DNA of 64,000 bases from assembly GCF_009827305.1 (NCBI RefSeq), contig NZ_WTYJ01000001.1, forward strand, positions 930,001 to 994,000. Reading direction: 5' to 3'. How positions within the stretch are numbered: position 1 is the stretch's first letter; each line of letters begins with the position of its first letter. Positions 1 through 8,245 of the stretch are shown piece after piece. The DNA is from Croceibacterium xixiisoli. GTDB taxonomy: Bacteria; Pseudomonadota; Alphaproteobacteria; Sphingomonadales; Sphingomonadaceae. The notes below the pieces were generated by a model, which worked only from the letters and a program-made list of their open reading frames with translations, searched no databases and was not told the origin of the DNA. A program made the translations under genes and the position numbers.

Positions 1-67
1 TGTTGCAGGCGGCGGTTGCCAGCGTGATCGTGGCAACTGCGGCGACGATGAGAAGCTTGCTTTTCAT
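1..67 (-). CDS. N-terminus of a small lipoprotein-like exported protein (partial)
   Basis: Only the first 22 codons lie in the window. Translation from the ATG at 67 gives a basic start (MKSK), a hydrophobic stretch rich in Ala, Ile and Val, and then Ala-Ala-Cys-Asn. This resembles the signal of an entericidin-type or other small lipoprotein, although the residue at -3 from Cys is Thr rather than Leu, so the lipobox is imperfect. The rest runs off the left edge. Export is well supported by the signal; function cannot be assigned. Confidence 0.5.
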   Translation of the reverse strand, partial: MKSKLLIVAAVATITLATAACN

Positions 68-238
68 GGGATGACCCTCGTTTATGGCGCGATAGCGTTA
101 TCATGCCGTTGTAACGGCGAGGTAACGTGCGGCCATACTATCTGGTTCCGTGCCCTACATTTGGCTGCGCCAGGGTGGTGCCCGACGCGGACGGATGCGC
201 CTGGATGTCCGCCCAATGTTCATAGGTCGCCGCCAGGA

Positions 239-1210
239 TCACGAGCTGCGGCGGGAGCGATAAACGCGCGGGGAACAGCCGAATTTCTGGTTGAAAGATT
301 TGGTGAAATGGCTTGCGTCGTTGAAGCCGACCGAGAACGCAATATCCAGGATGCGGGTGTCATCGCGCGAGACGCTCAGCAGCCGCGCCGCCTCTGCCAA
401 GCGTTCTTCCAGAATGAACTGCCGCGGGGAAATGCCAGCGTCGAGGAAGGCGCGTTGCAGATGGCGCGGGGTCACGCCCAGCGTATCAGCCACAGCGCAC
501 ACGGTCAGATCGGGATCGTGCAGGTGCCGCGCGATCAGCGCCGTTGCCGAACGGCGCAGCGAATTGGCGGTGCTGGAATGGGCCACGACGTCTTCACCGA
601 AATCATCATGGCAGATCAGGCGGAACACGCCGGCCAGCACATCGCTGAGATGATCGGTCCAGGCCGCATCGGGAACCGCCTGCAGGGCATCCTTGCTGGC
701 GCGGATGACGGTGGAGGCGAAGGCCACGCGCGGGTCCGAAGCGGGCAGGTGACGGCCGACCAGCCGTTCCGGATCGGCATGATATTTCGCCGCCAGGGAG
801 AAGGGGATCTTGATCAGCACCAACCCCATATTGTTGCTGGTCATGCTTTCCCATGGTTTGGCCAGATCGCGGATGACGATGTCCCCGGCGTTGAGATCGG
901 CTGACCAGCCGCTCTGAGCCAGAGTGGATTTGCCGTAATCGGCGACCGTCATCATCAGATAATCGCTGCCATTGGTGGCCCATGGGCCGGCTTCGACCGC
1001 GCGGCTGGAGGCGCGGGCGGGGGAGCTGTCGATCACGACAAAGCCGAGCGGGCCGAGATTGCAGCGGCGCATGCTGGCGCGAAACCCATCGCCGGCCAAA
1101 GGATCGACATGCATTTCGGACAGGGTTTCACTGCCATATTCAGACCAGCGCCTGGCCCTGAGGGAGGCGACGACGGTATCCGTCGAAAACTCCTGCCATG
1201 GTGTGCCCAT
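239..1210 (-). CDS. AraC-family transcriptional regulator
   Basis: A 323-residue protein. The last ~95 residues form the double helix-turn-helix of AraC/XylS regulators: VADTLGVTPRHLQRAF is the first recognition unit, and ILDIAFSVGFNDASHFTKSF followed by FGCSPRVYR is the classic AraC signature. The N-terminal ~200 residues fit an AraC-type ligand-sensing domain. I chose the ATG at 1210 because GGAGAGAG lies just upstream; the frame stays open further but without a ribosome site. It is the last gene of a leftward TonB receptor-MFS-AraC run, 64 bases after the transporter. It probably controls that run and the divergent O-demethylase gene in response to an aromatic inducer (inference). Confidence 0.88.
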   Translation of the reverse strand: MGTPWQEFSTDTVVASLRARRWSEYGSETLSEMHVDPLAGDGFRASMRRCNLGPLGFVVIDSSPARASSRAVEAGPWATNGSDYLMMTVADYGKSTLAQSGWSADLNAGDIVIRDLAKPWESMTSNNMGLVLIKIPFSLAAKYHADPERLVGRHLPASDPRVAFASTVIRASKDALQAVPDAAWTDHLSDVLAGVFRLICHDDFGEDVVAHSSTANSLRRSATALIARHLHDPDLTVCAVADTLGVTPRHLQRAFLDAGISPRQFILEERLAEAARLLSVSRDDTRILDIAFSVGFNDASHFTKSFNQKFGCSPRVYRSRRSS

Positions 1211-1274
1211 GCTCTCTCTCCAATTTTGTTGCAGGCTAGCCCAAGACAGGCCGTTCCACAAAAACCCCTTTCCG

Positions 1275-2660
1275 CTATTGCCCGGCGGCTGGCGCAATGC
1301 TCTTTGCTTGCTGTGGGATATGCCGGTCGGAAAGGAAGGCGCAGCCAATGCCCATCGTGGCGGCCAGGGCCAACGCTGCCAGGAAGGGGATTGGATCGGA
1401 TTGCCGAAGTTCCAGCAAATATCCCCCGACCAGGGAAGCGAGTATGCCACCAGCGCGGCCCAGGGTCATTCCAAAGCCGAGCCCGGCCGAGCGACAAGCG
1501 ACATCATAGCCTGCCGCCATCATGGAATAGATCGTGGCCATGGCGGCCCCCGCAAAACCACCCGCACAGCCAGTCAGGATCTGGACCGCAAGGGCCGTTC
1601 CTGATTGAGCGCTGGCGTTCAGCTGCCATGCCAACAGGCCAATAACAAGGAGCAGCAGTGTCGAACTGCCGGCCAGCGTAGCGCGTGAACCAAGGGTACC
1701 GAGCACGAAGCCCGTCGCCACAGCGGCACCCACGGCAGCGAGGTTGAAGGCGAACACCGCAACCAGTGCCTGTGCCATGGAGAAGCCGAGAGAGGTCAGC
1801 ATGATCGCCGTCCAGGCGACCAGCGCATAGGAGACATAGGCGATCACGAAGAAGGCCAGACCGGCGCCCAGGTTGAGGCGGAGGTAGGCGCGCGACAGGA
1901 ACCCGCCGCGTCCGCCGCCGGGGGTATCGCCAACATTGTCAAACCGCAATTGTGCTGTCCCGATGTTACCCATGATCTGCTGCGCATTCTTCTGTGCCTG
2001 CCTTGCATTGCCCGTCGCGGCCAGAAAGGCGGGCGATTCCCGCACCAGCAGGATGATCCCGATGGTGACGGCCAGCGTCAGAATCCCGCAGGCATAGAAG
2101 CTGCCGCGCCAGCCCCAGACCGGCAGAACCGAAAGGGCCAGCGAGGCGCCGATCATGCCGCCTGCCGGGGTGCCGATGGACAGCAGGCTGGTGGCCCTAG
2201 CGCGCACGCCTTCGGGTAACCATTCATTGGCCAGCGCTACGGCGTTTGGCGCCGCCGCGCCAAAGCCGATGCCGCTGATGATCCTGAGCACGGCCATGCC
2301 CGCTACGCCTTGGGTTGTTCCCGCCAGCACGGTCGCAATGCCGAAGCCGACGACCGACAGGATCAGCACCCGCCGACGCCCGAAGCGATCGCCCAGCGCG
2401 CCGCCGATCAGCGAACCGGCGGACATGCCGATCAGGGCGCCGGCCAGGGCCGGGCCGAAATCGGCCTTGTCCACCGACCATTCGTCCAGAATGACCGGCG
2501 CCACCAGCGACAGCAGCTGAATATCGATGCCATCGATCACCAGCACCAGCAGCAGCAGGGCCACCAGGATCAGCTGGTGAAAGCCGATCGGCCGGCTGGC
2601 CAGCAGTTCTGCAAAGCTCAGCCGCTGATTGGGCTGACTATCCATCCGGGTCATGGCCAT
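1275..2660 (-). CDS. MFS transporter, aromatic acid:H+ symporter (AAHS) type
   Basis: A 461-residue inner-membrane protein with about 12 hydrophobic segments. TM1 carries DGIDIQLL, the acidic DG-x-D feature of the aromatic acid:proton symporter subfamily (PcaK/BenK/VanK relatives). The loop after TM2 has the MFS motif GDRFGRRRVL. The long central loop sits near residues 225-250. It starts 12 bases after the TonB receptor stop, so the two are probably co-transcribed: receptor for outer-membrane uptake, this protein for inner-membrane uptake. Given the LigM-like enzyme next door, the cargo is plausibly a methoxylated aromatic acid (inference). Starts at 2654 or 2645 are also possible. Confidence 0.85.
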   Translation of the reverse strand: MAMTRMDSQPNQRLSFAELLASRPIGFHQLILVALLLLVLVIDGIDIQLLSLVAPVILDEWSVDKADFGPALAGALIGMSAGSLIGGALGDRFGRRRVLILSVVGFGIATVLAGTTQGVAGMAVLRIISGIGFGAAAPNAVALANEWLPEGVRARATSLLSIGTPAGGMIGASLALSVLPVWGWRGSFYACGILTLAVTIGIILLVRESPAFLAATGNARQAQKNAQQIMGNIGTAQLRFDNVGDTPGGGRGGFLSRAYLRLNLGAGLAFFVIAYVSYALVAWTAIMLTSLGFSMAQALVAVFAFNLAAVGAAVATGFVLGTLGSRATLAGSSTLLLLVIGLLAWQLNASAQSGTALAVQILTGCAGGFAGAAMATIYSMMAAGYDVACRSAGLGFGMTLGRAGGILASLVGGYLLELRQSDPIPFLAALALAATMGIGCAFLSDRHIPQQAKSIAPAAGQ

Positions 2661-2672
2661 GGCTGTGACCGA

Positions 2673-5015
2673 TCAATCGAAATTGCGGCGGATCGTGAAC
2701 ATGACCGTGCGCGGCGGCGCGACGATCCCGACCCCGGTGAAATAGGGCGCCGCCCGACGGACCCCGGTGGAGTTGAGATAGTATTTGTCGGTCAGATTGC
2801 TGACCGACAGCTGCGCCTGCCAATCCCCTTCGGCACTTTGCCATTTGATGCTGGCGCCCAGCACCCCACGCGGTGGCAGCGAGCTGATCGGCAGGTTGAC
2901 GACATCGCCTTCGACCCGCGAGCGATAGTTGATGTCCACGCGCGGCGTCAGCGTGCCGGATCGGCCCAGATCGACAGCATATTGGATCCCGCCCGACGCG
3001 GTCCAGCGCGGGGTGTAGACATTGGTCATCCCCAGCGTGATGCTGGTGGCGGGATCAACATCCTTATATTTGAAATCGACATAGCCGAGCGAACCGTCGA
3101 TGTTCATCCCGTCGATGGGCTCGGCGGTCAGTTCCAGCTCTGCGCCCTTGATTTCCGCATCGCCGACATTGGTCGATTGGGTGCAGGGGAAGCCGGGGAA
3201 GGGCGACAGGCTGTCGCAGCGCAGTAGTGTGGCCTGGAAATTGGCATAATCGGAATAGAACACCGCGCCGTTCAGGGTGATCCGGCGATCGGCGAAGCGG
3301 GTCTTGAAGCCGGCTTCGTAAGAGGTGAGCTCTTCCGGATCATAGGGCACGACCTGTGTATCGATGAAAGGGCGTGGGTTGACCCCGCCGCCCTTGTAGC
3401 CCGTGGCCACCTGGGCATAGGCCATGAAATCGCTCGATGCCTCGTAATTGATGCCCAGCCGGTAATCGAGCCTGTCACCGTTGAAGAGGCCGGTGAAATC
3501 CGTCAGCGATCCGAGTGTGGGATGAGGCGATCCATCCAGATCGTACCGGTTGAAGGTGAAGGATTTGCGATCATCGGTGTAGCGCAGCGCGGCCGTGACA
3601 TTCACCCCGGAGAGCGGGTGCCAGACGGTATGGACAAAGGCGGATTTCGACGTCGTCTTGACCGGATCAAGGAACAGAATGTCGAGGTTGAGCCCGCCGC
3701 CGCCCTCGGCCAGCCCTCCGGACAGGGTGACGCGACCGCCAGAGGTGCCGCTGGCGTCATAATAATATCCACCGACCGTCCAGTCGAGCAGATCGCCGAC
3801 CACGCCGCTGAGGCGCAGTTCCTGCGTGAACTGTTCGTGGTTCAGGTTCCACACCTGGTCCAGGATGGAGGCCGGCGAGCTTTCCAGCGTGGAATTGAAC
3901 GTGCTGTCTGATGATCGGAAGGCGGTGATCGATGTCAGCGCGATGGAATCGGACAGATCGATATCCAGCTTGTTCGAAACGCCCCAGCTGTCGACCGGGG
4001 TCTTGTCCGACAGGGCATAGGGAATGCCGACCGAGCTGCCGCCGCGCGGCACACTGAGATAGTTTTCGTAATTGGTGTAGCTGCCCGGATCGGTCCGGTA
4101 ATCGCGCCCGCCAGTCCAGGCGGGATTGGAGGTCAGCAATTGCGTGGCCGGGTTCTGTGATCGGTCGCGGGTAACATCGGCGACCAGCAGGTTTTCGACG
4201 ACGCTGGATGGGTTCCACAGCAGCGAAACTCGCCCGCCGACGACTTCCTGCCCGCCCTGTTCGCCGATCTTGCAATCCACGCCGCCACGGCCGGTACCCA
4301 GGCTGTCATCTCCGGTCGCACAGCCATAATCGAGCCGGTCGACATAGCCGTCACTGCGTTTTGCGCCGATCGAAATACGGGCGAACAGGTTGTCGGCCAG
4401 CGTGACATTGGTGGCCGCGCGCCCGAGCATCGAATTGCGTGAACCATAGCCGATTTCGACGAAGGCTTCGGCATTGGGCCCGGGGCGGCGGGAAAACAGC
4501 TTCACCGAACCGCCGATGGAATTCTTGCCCGACAGTGTGCCCTGCGGCCCCCGCAGCACCTCTATCCGGTCGACATCCATCAGATCGAACACCGATCCGC
4601 TCAGCACGCCATAATAGACGTCATCGATATACATGCCGACGCCCGGTTCGACCGCGAAATGCGGATCCGACTGGCCGACCCCACGAATGAAGATCGCGGC
4701 CATGCCGCCGAAATTGCCCGCCCCGCTCGACAACTGAACATTGGGGGCAAGATTGGCGGCGCCGGCAATATCCTCGATGCGCTTGTCCTGCAGCAATTGC
4801 GAATCCAGCGCCGAAATCGCGATCGGAATGGATTGCACGCTCTGTTCGCGGAACTGTGCGGTTACGATGATGGTGTTGCCGCCGCCTTCGGGGGCGGGGC
4901 TGTCTGCCGTTTCGGCCTCTGCCGCCTGCTCAGCCTGCGCATTGGCCGGTGCAGCCATCAGGCCGACGGCGAGCGCGGCGGCGGAACTGCCCGCGATCCT
5001 CCAGGAATTGTTCAT
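2673..5015 (-). CDS. TonB-dependent outer-membrane receptor
   Basis: A 780-residue precursor. It has a signal peptide (hydrophobic stretch ending APANAQA), a TonB-box-like segment with IIVTAQFREQ, and a plug containing IRGVGQSDP and VLRGPQGTLSGKNSIGG. A 22-strand barrel follows, ending in the aromatic-containing FTIRRNFD. The ATG at 5015 is preceded by GGGAGAGG; an in-frame ATG at 5030 lacks such a site. It belongs to the plug-barrel class that sphingomonads use for uptake of aromatics and other catabolic substrates. It is first in the leftward run with the AAHS transporter and AraC regulator, and divergent from the LigM-like gene. The imported ligand is not deducible from the sequence. Confidence 0.9.
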   Translation of the reverse strand: MNNSWRIAGSSAAALAVGLMAAPANAQAEQAAEAETADSPAPEGGGNTIIVTAQFREQSVQSIPIAISALDSQLLQDKRIEDIAGAANLAPNVQLSSGAGNFGGMAAIFIRGVGQSDPHFAVEPGVGMYIDDVYYGVLSGSVFDLMDVDRIEVLRGPQGTLSGKNSIGGSVKLFSRRPGPNAEAFVEIGYGSRNSMLGRAATNVTLADNLFARISIGAKRSDGYVDRLDYGCATGDDSLGTGRGGVDCKIGEQGGQEVVGGRVSLLWNPSSVVENLLVADVTRDRSQNPATQLLTSNPAWTGGRDYRTDPGSYTNYENYLSVPRGGSSVGIPYALSDKTPVDSWGVSNKLDIDLSDSIALTSITAFRSSDSTFNSTLESSPASILDQVWNLNHEQFTQELRLSGVVGDLLDWTVGGYYYDASGTSGGRVTLSGGLAEGGGGLNLDILFLDPVKTTSKSAFVHTVWHPLSGVNVTAALRYTDDRKSFTFNRYDLDGSPHPTLGSLTDFTGLFNGDRLDYRLGINYEASSDFMAYAQVATGYKGGGVNPRPFIDTQVVPYDPEELTSYEAGFKTRFADRRITLNGAVFYSDYANFQATLLRCDSLSPFPGFPCTQSTNVGDAEIKGAELELTAEPIDGMNIDGSLGYVDFKYKDVDPATSITLGMTNVYTPRWTASGGIQYAVDLGRSGTLTPRVDINYRSRVEGDVVNLPISSLPPRGVLGASIKWQSAEGDWQAQLSVSNLTDKYYLNSTGVRRAAPYFTGVGIVAPPRTVMFTIRRNFD

Positions 5016-5098
5016 CCGATCCTCTCCCAAACCCGGGCGATTTTCGCCCTATCGTTGTCTGAGACTTAGATCGTCGCCTGCGCGCCATCTTGGGCAGG

Positions 5099-5154
5099 TG
5101 CGACCTGCACTAGAAGAAATGCGACCTGCACAATGTGCGCTGATGTCGCATTTC
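5099..5154. promoter_or_regulatory. Repeated operator in the divergent TonB receptor / LigM-like intergenic region
   Basis: The 12-mer TGCGACCTGCAC occurs at 5099-5110 and again at 5120-5131, exactly 21 bases apart (two helical turns), a layout typical of AraC-family sites. The second copy also forms the left arm of a perfect 10-base inverted repeat: GAAATGCGAC at 5116-5125 against GTCGCATTTC at 5145-5154. An inner GCACA/TGTGC pair lies between the arms. The element is 84 bases upstream of the receptor start and 110 bases upstream of the O-demethylase start, so one regulator could control both directions. Binding by the AraC protein encoded at 239-1210 is inference. Confidence 0.6.
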
Positions 5155-5264
5155 CCCCATTCAAGGTCGCGCCCGCCCAAGATTGGCGTCGGCCGCCACG
5201 GCACACAGGCCTGCAATCAGGGCGGGCAAGCGGATTTGCCTGCCGATCAATGGGAGAGATCAGA

Positions 5265-6638
5265 ATGAGCCATTCTTCGCTGCAGGATCGGATCGACGGA
5301 TTTGGCGATGCGCTGACCATGATGCGCAATTCGCAGACCGGACCTTATCAGTTTCCTATTCCTGCCGAATTTTCGAACTGGCGCAATGAGCAGCGCGCCT
5401 GGCGCGAAGGGGTGGCCCTGATGGACCAGTCGTTTCACATGACCGATCTCTATGTCGAAGGGCCGGATGTGATGGATTTCGTATCCAGCCTGGCGGTCAA
5501 CAGCTTCAGCAATTTCGGCGATGGCAAGGCCAAGCAGTTCATCGCCTGCGCTCCCAACGGATATCTGATCGGCGACATGATCATTTTCGGACTGGGCGCC
5601 AATCTGGTCAATATCGTCGGACGCCCAACCGTTGCGAACTGGGTGGAATACAATGCATCGCTGGGGAGGTTCGATGTCACTTGCGACCGCGACGAGCGCA
5701 CCCTGCAGAATGCCAGGCCGCGCAAAACCTTCCGCTTTGAAGTGCAGGGGCCGGATGCCTGGCAATTGCTGGAAAAGCTCAATGGTGGGCCGATCGACCA
5801 GCCGCGTTTCTTCCAGATGGGGCATCTTTCGGTCAATGGCACCAGCTATCGATCGCTGCGCCATGGCATGGGCGGGGCACCGGGCCTCGAATTCTGGGGG
5901 CCGGTCGATCACTATGACGATGTGAAAGCGGCAATTCTGGAAGCGGGCAGGGAGTTCAACCTGCAGCAGGTGGGGGCGCGCGCCTATTCCAGCGCGGCAG
6001 TGGATTCCGGGTGGCTGCCATGCCCGCTGCCGGCGATCTATTCCGGAGATGACACGCGCGGCTTCCGCGAATGGTTGCCCGCAGCGAGTTTCGACGGTGT
6101 CGCGGCGCTGGGCGGCAGCTTCACCTCCGATTCGATCGAGGATTATTATTTCACCCCGTGGGAGGTGGATTACGGCCGCTTGATCCGGTTCGACCATGAT
6201 TTCATCGGGCGCGAGGCGCTGGAGCGGCGGCAGAACGACCTCCACCGCAAGAAGGTGTCGCTGGTCATCAATTCGCAAGATGCAGCGGCCGTCTATGCCA
6301 GCCAGATGACGCCGGGACAGAACGGCAAAGCGATGGAAGTGCCGACCGCGCATTATGCCGCCTATCCCTATGATACGGTGCTGGATGCGGCGGGTAATGT
6401 CGTTGGCGTGTCCACCTACACATCCTTCCTTGCGCCCGATGGCGCATGGGTGTCGCTGGCGGTGATCGATGAAAACATGGCTGCAGAGGGCAGCGAGCTG
6501 ACCATCGTTTGGGGTGAACCCGATGGTGGATCGGGCCGGCCGACGGTGGAACCGCATCGGCAGATGAATTTGCGGGCTACGGTCAGCGGCTGGCCGTTTT
6601 CCAAGGTTGCCCAGGCCGGTTATCGCCCTGGGACCTGA
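5265..6638 (+). CDS. LigM-like tetrahydrofolate-dependent aryl O-demethylase (GcvT fold)
   Basis: A 457-residue cytoplasmic enzyme of the aminomethyltransferase/GcvT family. It matches, along its whole length, what I recall of LigM, the vanillate/3-O-methylgallate O-demethylase of Sphingobium SYK-6 (about 470 residues). Shared blocks include EFSNWR, KAKQ, GRPTVANW, LRHGMGGAPGLE, SGWLPCPLPAIY and VEPHRQM. The residues I recall as active-site positions in LigM (Gln57, His60, Arg122, Tyr247) correspond to Gln55, His58, Arg120 and Tyr241; LigM Tyr31 is replaced by Phe30. The enzyme should move an aromatic O-methyl group to tetrahydrofolate. The ATG at 5265 follows GGGAGAG. The exact substrate is unknown. 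Confidence 0.85.
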   Translation: MSHSSLQDRIDGFGDALTMMRNSQTGPYQFPIPAEFSNWRNEQRAWREGVALMDQSFHMTDLYVEGPDVMDFVSSLAVNSFSNFGDGKAKQFIACAPNGYLIGDMIIFGLGANLVNIVGRPTVANWVEYNASLGRFDVTCDRDERTLQNARPRKTFRFEVQGPDAWQLLEKLNGGPIDQPRFFQMGHLSVNGTSYRSLRHGMGGAPGLEFWGPVDHYDDVKAAILEAGREFNLQQVGARAYSSAAVDSGWLPCPLPAIYSGDDTRGFREWLPAASFDGVAALGGSFTSDSIEDYYFTPWEVDYGRLIRFDHDFIGREALERRQNDLHRKKVSLVINSQDAAAVYASQMTPGQNGKAMEVPTAHYAAYPYDTVLDAAGNVVGVSTYTSFLAPDGAWVSLAVIDENMAAEGSELTIVWGEPDGGSGRPTVEPHRQMNLRATVSGWPFSKVAQAGYRPGT

Positions 6639-6816
6639 TGGCCTGCGTATTTGATGGGTGACGGGAAGGCATGCATGATCAAATCGGATCGCGGGCCTTC
6701 CCTGCCAATACGCTTGCGGGCATGATCGACAGCAAGGTCGATCTCGCGCGTGTCGGGCTGGCCGGTTATAGCAAAACCGCGATCCGCAAACGGACGCATG
6801 GAATGGGAGAGATAGG

Positions 6817-7239
6817 ATGCTGGAAGGTGGCAATAGCTATGAGGGCGGATGCCTGTGTGGCGCGATCCGCTATCGCGTGACGGGGCCGAGCCTGTTCGAA
6901 AGTCAATGCTGCTGCCGCGATTGCCAGAAGGCGACCGGCACCGGCCACACCACCATCGTCGGAGTTATGCGCGATCAGTTGGAAATGGCAGCAGAGCCCA
7001 AGGTTTACACCAACACTGGCGAAAGCGGCGGCTGGGTATCGCGCCATTTCTGCGGCGATTGCGGCGGCCGGCTTTATACCTCGGGCAGTTTGCCAGGTGA
7101 GGTGATCATGATCCAGGCCGGATCGCTCGACAATCCTTCACAGGTGACGCCGCAGAATGTCATCTATGGCAAGGATGCCGTAAGCTGGGACCATTTCGAT
7201 CCGGCGCTGACAGTGTATGACCTTTATGCGCCGCGTTGA
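6817..7239 (+). CDS. GFA-family (glutathione-dependent formaldehyde-activating enzyme-like) zinc protein
   Basis: A 140-residue protein with the GFA/CENP-V zinc fold: CLCG near residue 12, a cysteine cluster ending CRDCQ near residues 31-36, and CGDCGG near residue 80. The fold gave its name to a formaldehyde-glutathione enzyme, but most family members lack a proven reaction. GGGAGAGATAGG precedes the ATG. It lies 178 bases after the LigM-like gene on the same strand. A role in one-carbon handling during O-demethylation is tempting, but LigM chemistry yields methyl-tetrahydrofolate rather than free formaldehyde, so the link is only positional. Confidence 0.8.
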   Translation: MLEGGNSYEGGCLCGAIRYRVTGPSLFESQCCCRDCQKATGTGHTTIVGVMRDQLEMAAEPKVYTNTGESGGWVSRHFCGDCGGRLYTSGSLPGEVIMIQAGSLDNPSQVTPQNVIYGKDAVSWDHFDPALTVYDLYAPR

Positions 7240-7245
7240 TTGGCA

Positions 7246-7277
7246 GCAGACGCAGGATCGATATGTCCTGCGTCTGC
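7246..7277. terminator. Perfect 12-bp hairpin between convergent genes
   Basis: GCAGACGCAGGA (7246-7257) and TCCTGCGTCTGC (7266-7277) are perfect inverted repeats around an 8-base loop. The element starts 7 bases after the GFA gene stop and lies between it and the convergent hemerythrin gene. No clear T-run follows on either strand, so it may act as a bidirectional stop or as an RNA 3'-end protector. Confidence 0.6.
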
Positions 7278-7336
7278 GCCCGTAATTTCGGACATTGGCT
7301 GGATGGCGACATTTCAAATCACGTGCGCAGCGGTTG

Positions 7337-7882
7337 TCACGTCAAAGCTTCCTGCCCCACATACCGGGTGTATTCTTCCGAATAGCGAAGGGTCAGCAAA
7401 GTTTCCTGCTCAGGGGTTGCCGCCTCTTTGAGATCGAGGAACCAGTTCCCTTCCTCTGCATACATGTGATGGGCAACAGCACCCTCTATATGTTCCAATC
7501 TGTCCAGGAAATCCTGGCTCAAAGGAGGCAATTGTTCGAGCAGTGCCATCTGCACTTTGACCATCGCCTGCTCATCATAGCCCATTGCGGCATGGGTCTT
7601 CTCCCCATCTTTTGCCAGCGCAGGGTAAATTACGGCTTCTTCCGCAATGGAATGACCGGTCAACAGCACGCCCAGATTCTTGAGTTCCTGACGTTGGATC
7701 TGCGCATCGGTAGCCGACTTCACGGCCAGGAAGGCGTCTTCGATATCCATATGGTGTTGCAATATCTGGTCGAGCCAATCCCCGGGTGAGGCAGCCTCGG
7801 TGGCTTTGCTCCGTGCTTCCAAACGCGCCTCGGCCGTTTCTGGCGGAGTTATGGCAGCAATGAATCGGTCAATAATCGACAT
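7337..7882 (-). CDS. Hemerythrin/HHE cation-binding domain protein
   Basis: A 181-residue soluble protein. The spaced His and acidic motifs expected of a hemerythrin four-helix bundle are present: HHMDIEDAFL near residue 43, GHSIAEE near residue 77, and HHMYAEEGNWF near residue 140. These would bind a diiron centre for oxygen, NO or peroxide sensing or handling. I chose the ATG at 7882 because GGAG lies seven bases upstream; the frame is open to 7930 but those codons overlap the predicted promoter. It sits beside a catalase with the same stress theme. The likely EcfG-type promoter at 7921-7946 points to general stress control. Confidence 0.85.
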   Translation of the reverse strand: MSIIDRFIAAITPPETAEARLEARSKATEAASPGDWLDQILQHHMDIEDAFLAVKSATDAQIQRQELKNLGVLLTGHSIAEEAVIYPALAKDGEKTHAAMGYDEQAMVKVQMALLEQLPPLSQDFLDRLEHIEGAVAHHMYAEEGNWFLDLKEAATPEQETLLTLRYSEEYTRYVGQEALT

Positions 7883-7920
7883 TTCAATCTCCATTGGGAT
7901 TCTGATGAGATTTATCGACC

Positions 7921-7946
7921 AACCATTCACTTAAATCGGGCGTTCC
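7921..7946 (-). promoter_or_regulatory. Putative EcfG-type general stress promoter of the hemerythrin gene
   Basis: On the minus strand GGAAC (7946-7942), a 17-base spacer and GGTT (7924-7921) match the alphaproteobacterial EcfG promoter (GGAAC-N16/17-CGTT) in nine bases of the two core boxes except one. A start site about 10 bases downstream would give a leader of roughly 30 bases before the ATG at 7882. The match is visible; use by EcfG is inference. Confidence 0.5.
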
Positions 7947-8096
7947 TTATTTAATTGCGAAATTAACATTCATCAATGCGATATAAATGGAGCCGTTTTG
8001 GATTTCATATCCTGGCATCAGGTCGGGAGGCAATGACATCCGCATTCCCATGACCGTTAGTAATTGAATCGGCCAAGCGGATATACCGCCAAGAAT

Positions 8097-8179
8097 CGTA
8101 TTGATGCATGTTAATACGTCGATTTTTCGGCAACCGGCGCGTCTATCGACAGTTGGTGCCGGAAGCTTGTTCTAACAAG
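8097..8179. promoter_or_regulatory. AT-rich intergenic region (7883-8245) with two palindromes upstream of catalase
   Basis: The 363-base stretch between the hemerythrin and catalase genes has no convincing gene and is clearly more AT-rich than its flanks. Two dyads stand out: CGTATT/AATACG at 8097-8102 and 8113-8118, around ATGCAT, and the compact CTTGTT-CT-AACAAG at 8166-8179. The second lies 66 bases before the catalase start and is a candidate operator for an oxidative-stress regulator. No specific regulator can be named. Confidence 0.35.
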
Positions 8180-8245
8180 TCCGCAGATGCTGCCTGCATG
8201 TCGGGCAACATTTACCTCGTCAGTTGAACCCGACAAGGATCCATC

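Noticed and set aside
6671-6880. A 69-codon frame between the LigM-like and GFA genes
   Set aside because: It overlaps the well-supported GFA start in another frame and lacks a ribosome site.
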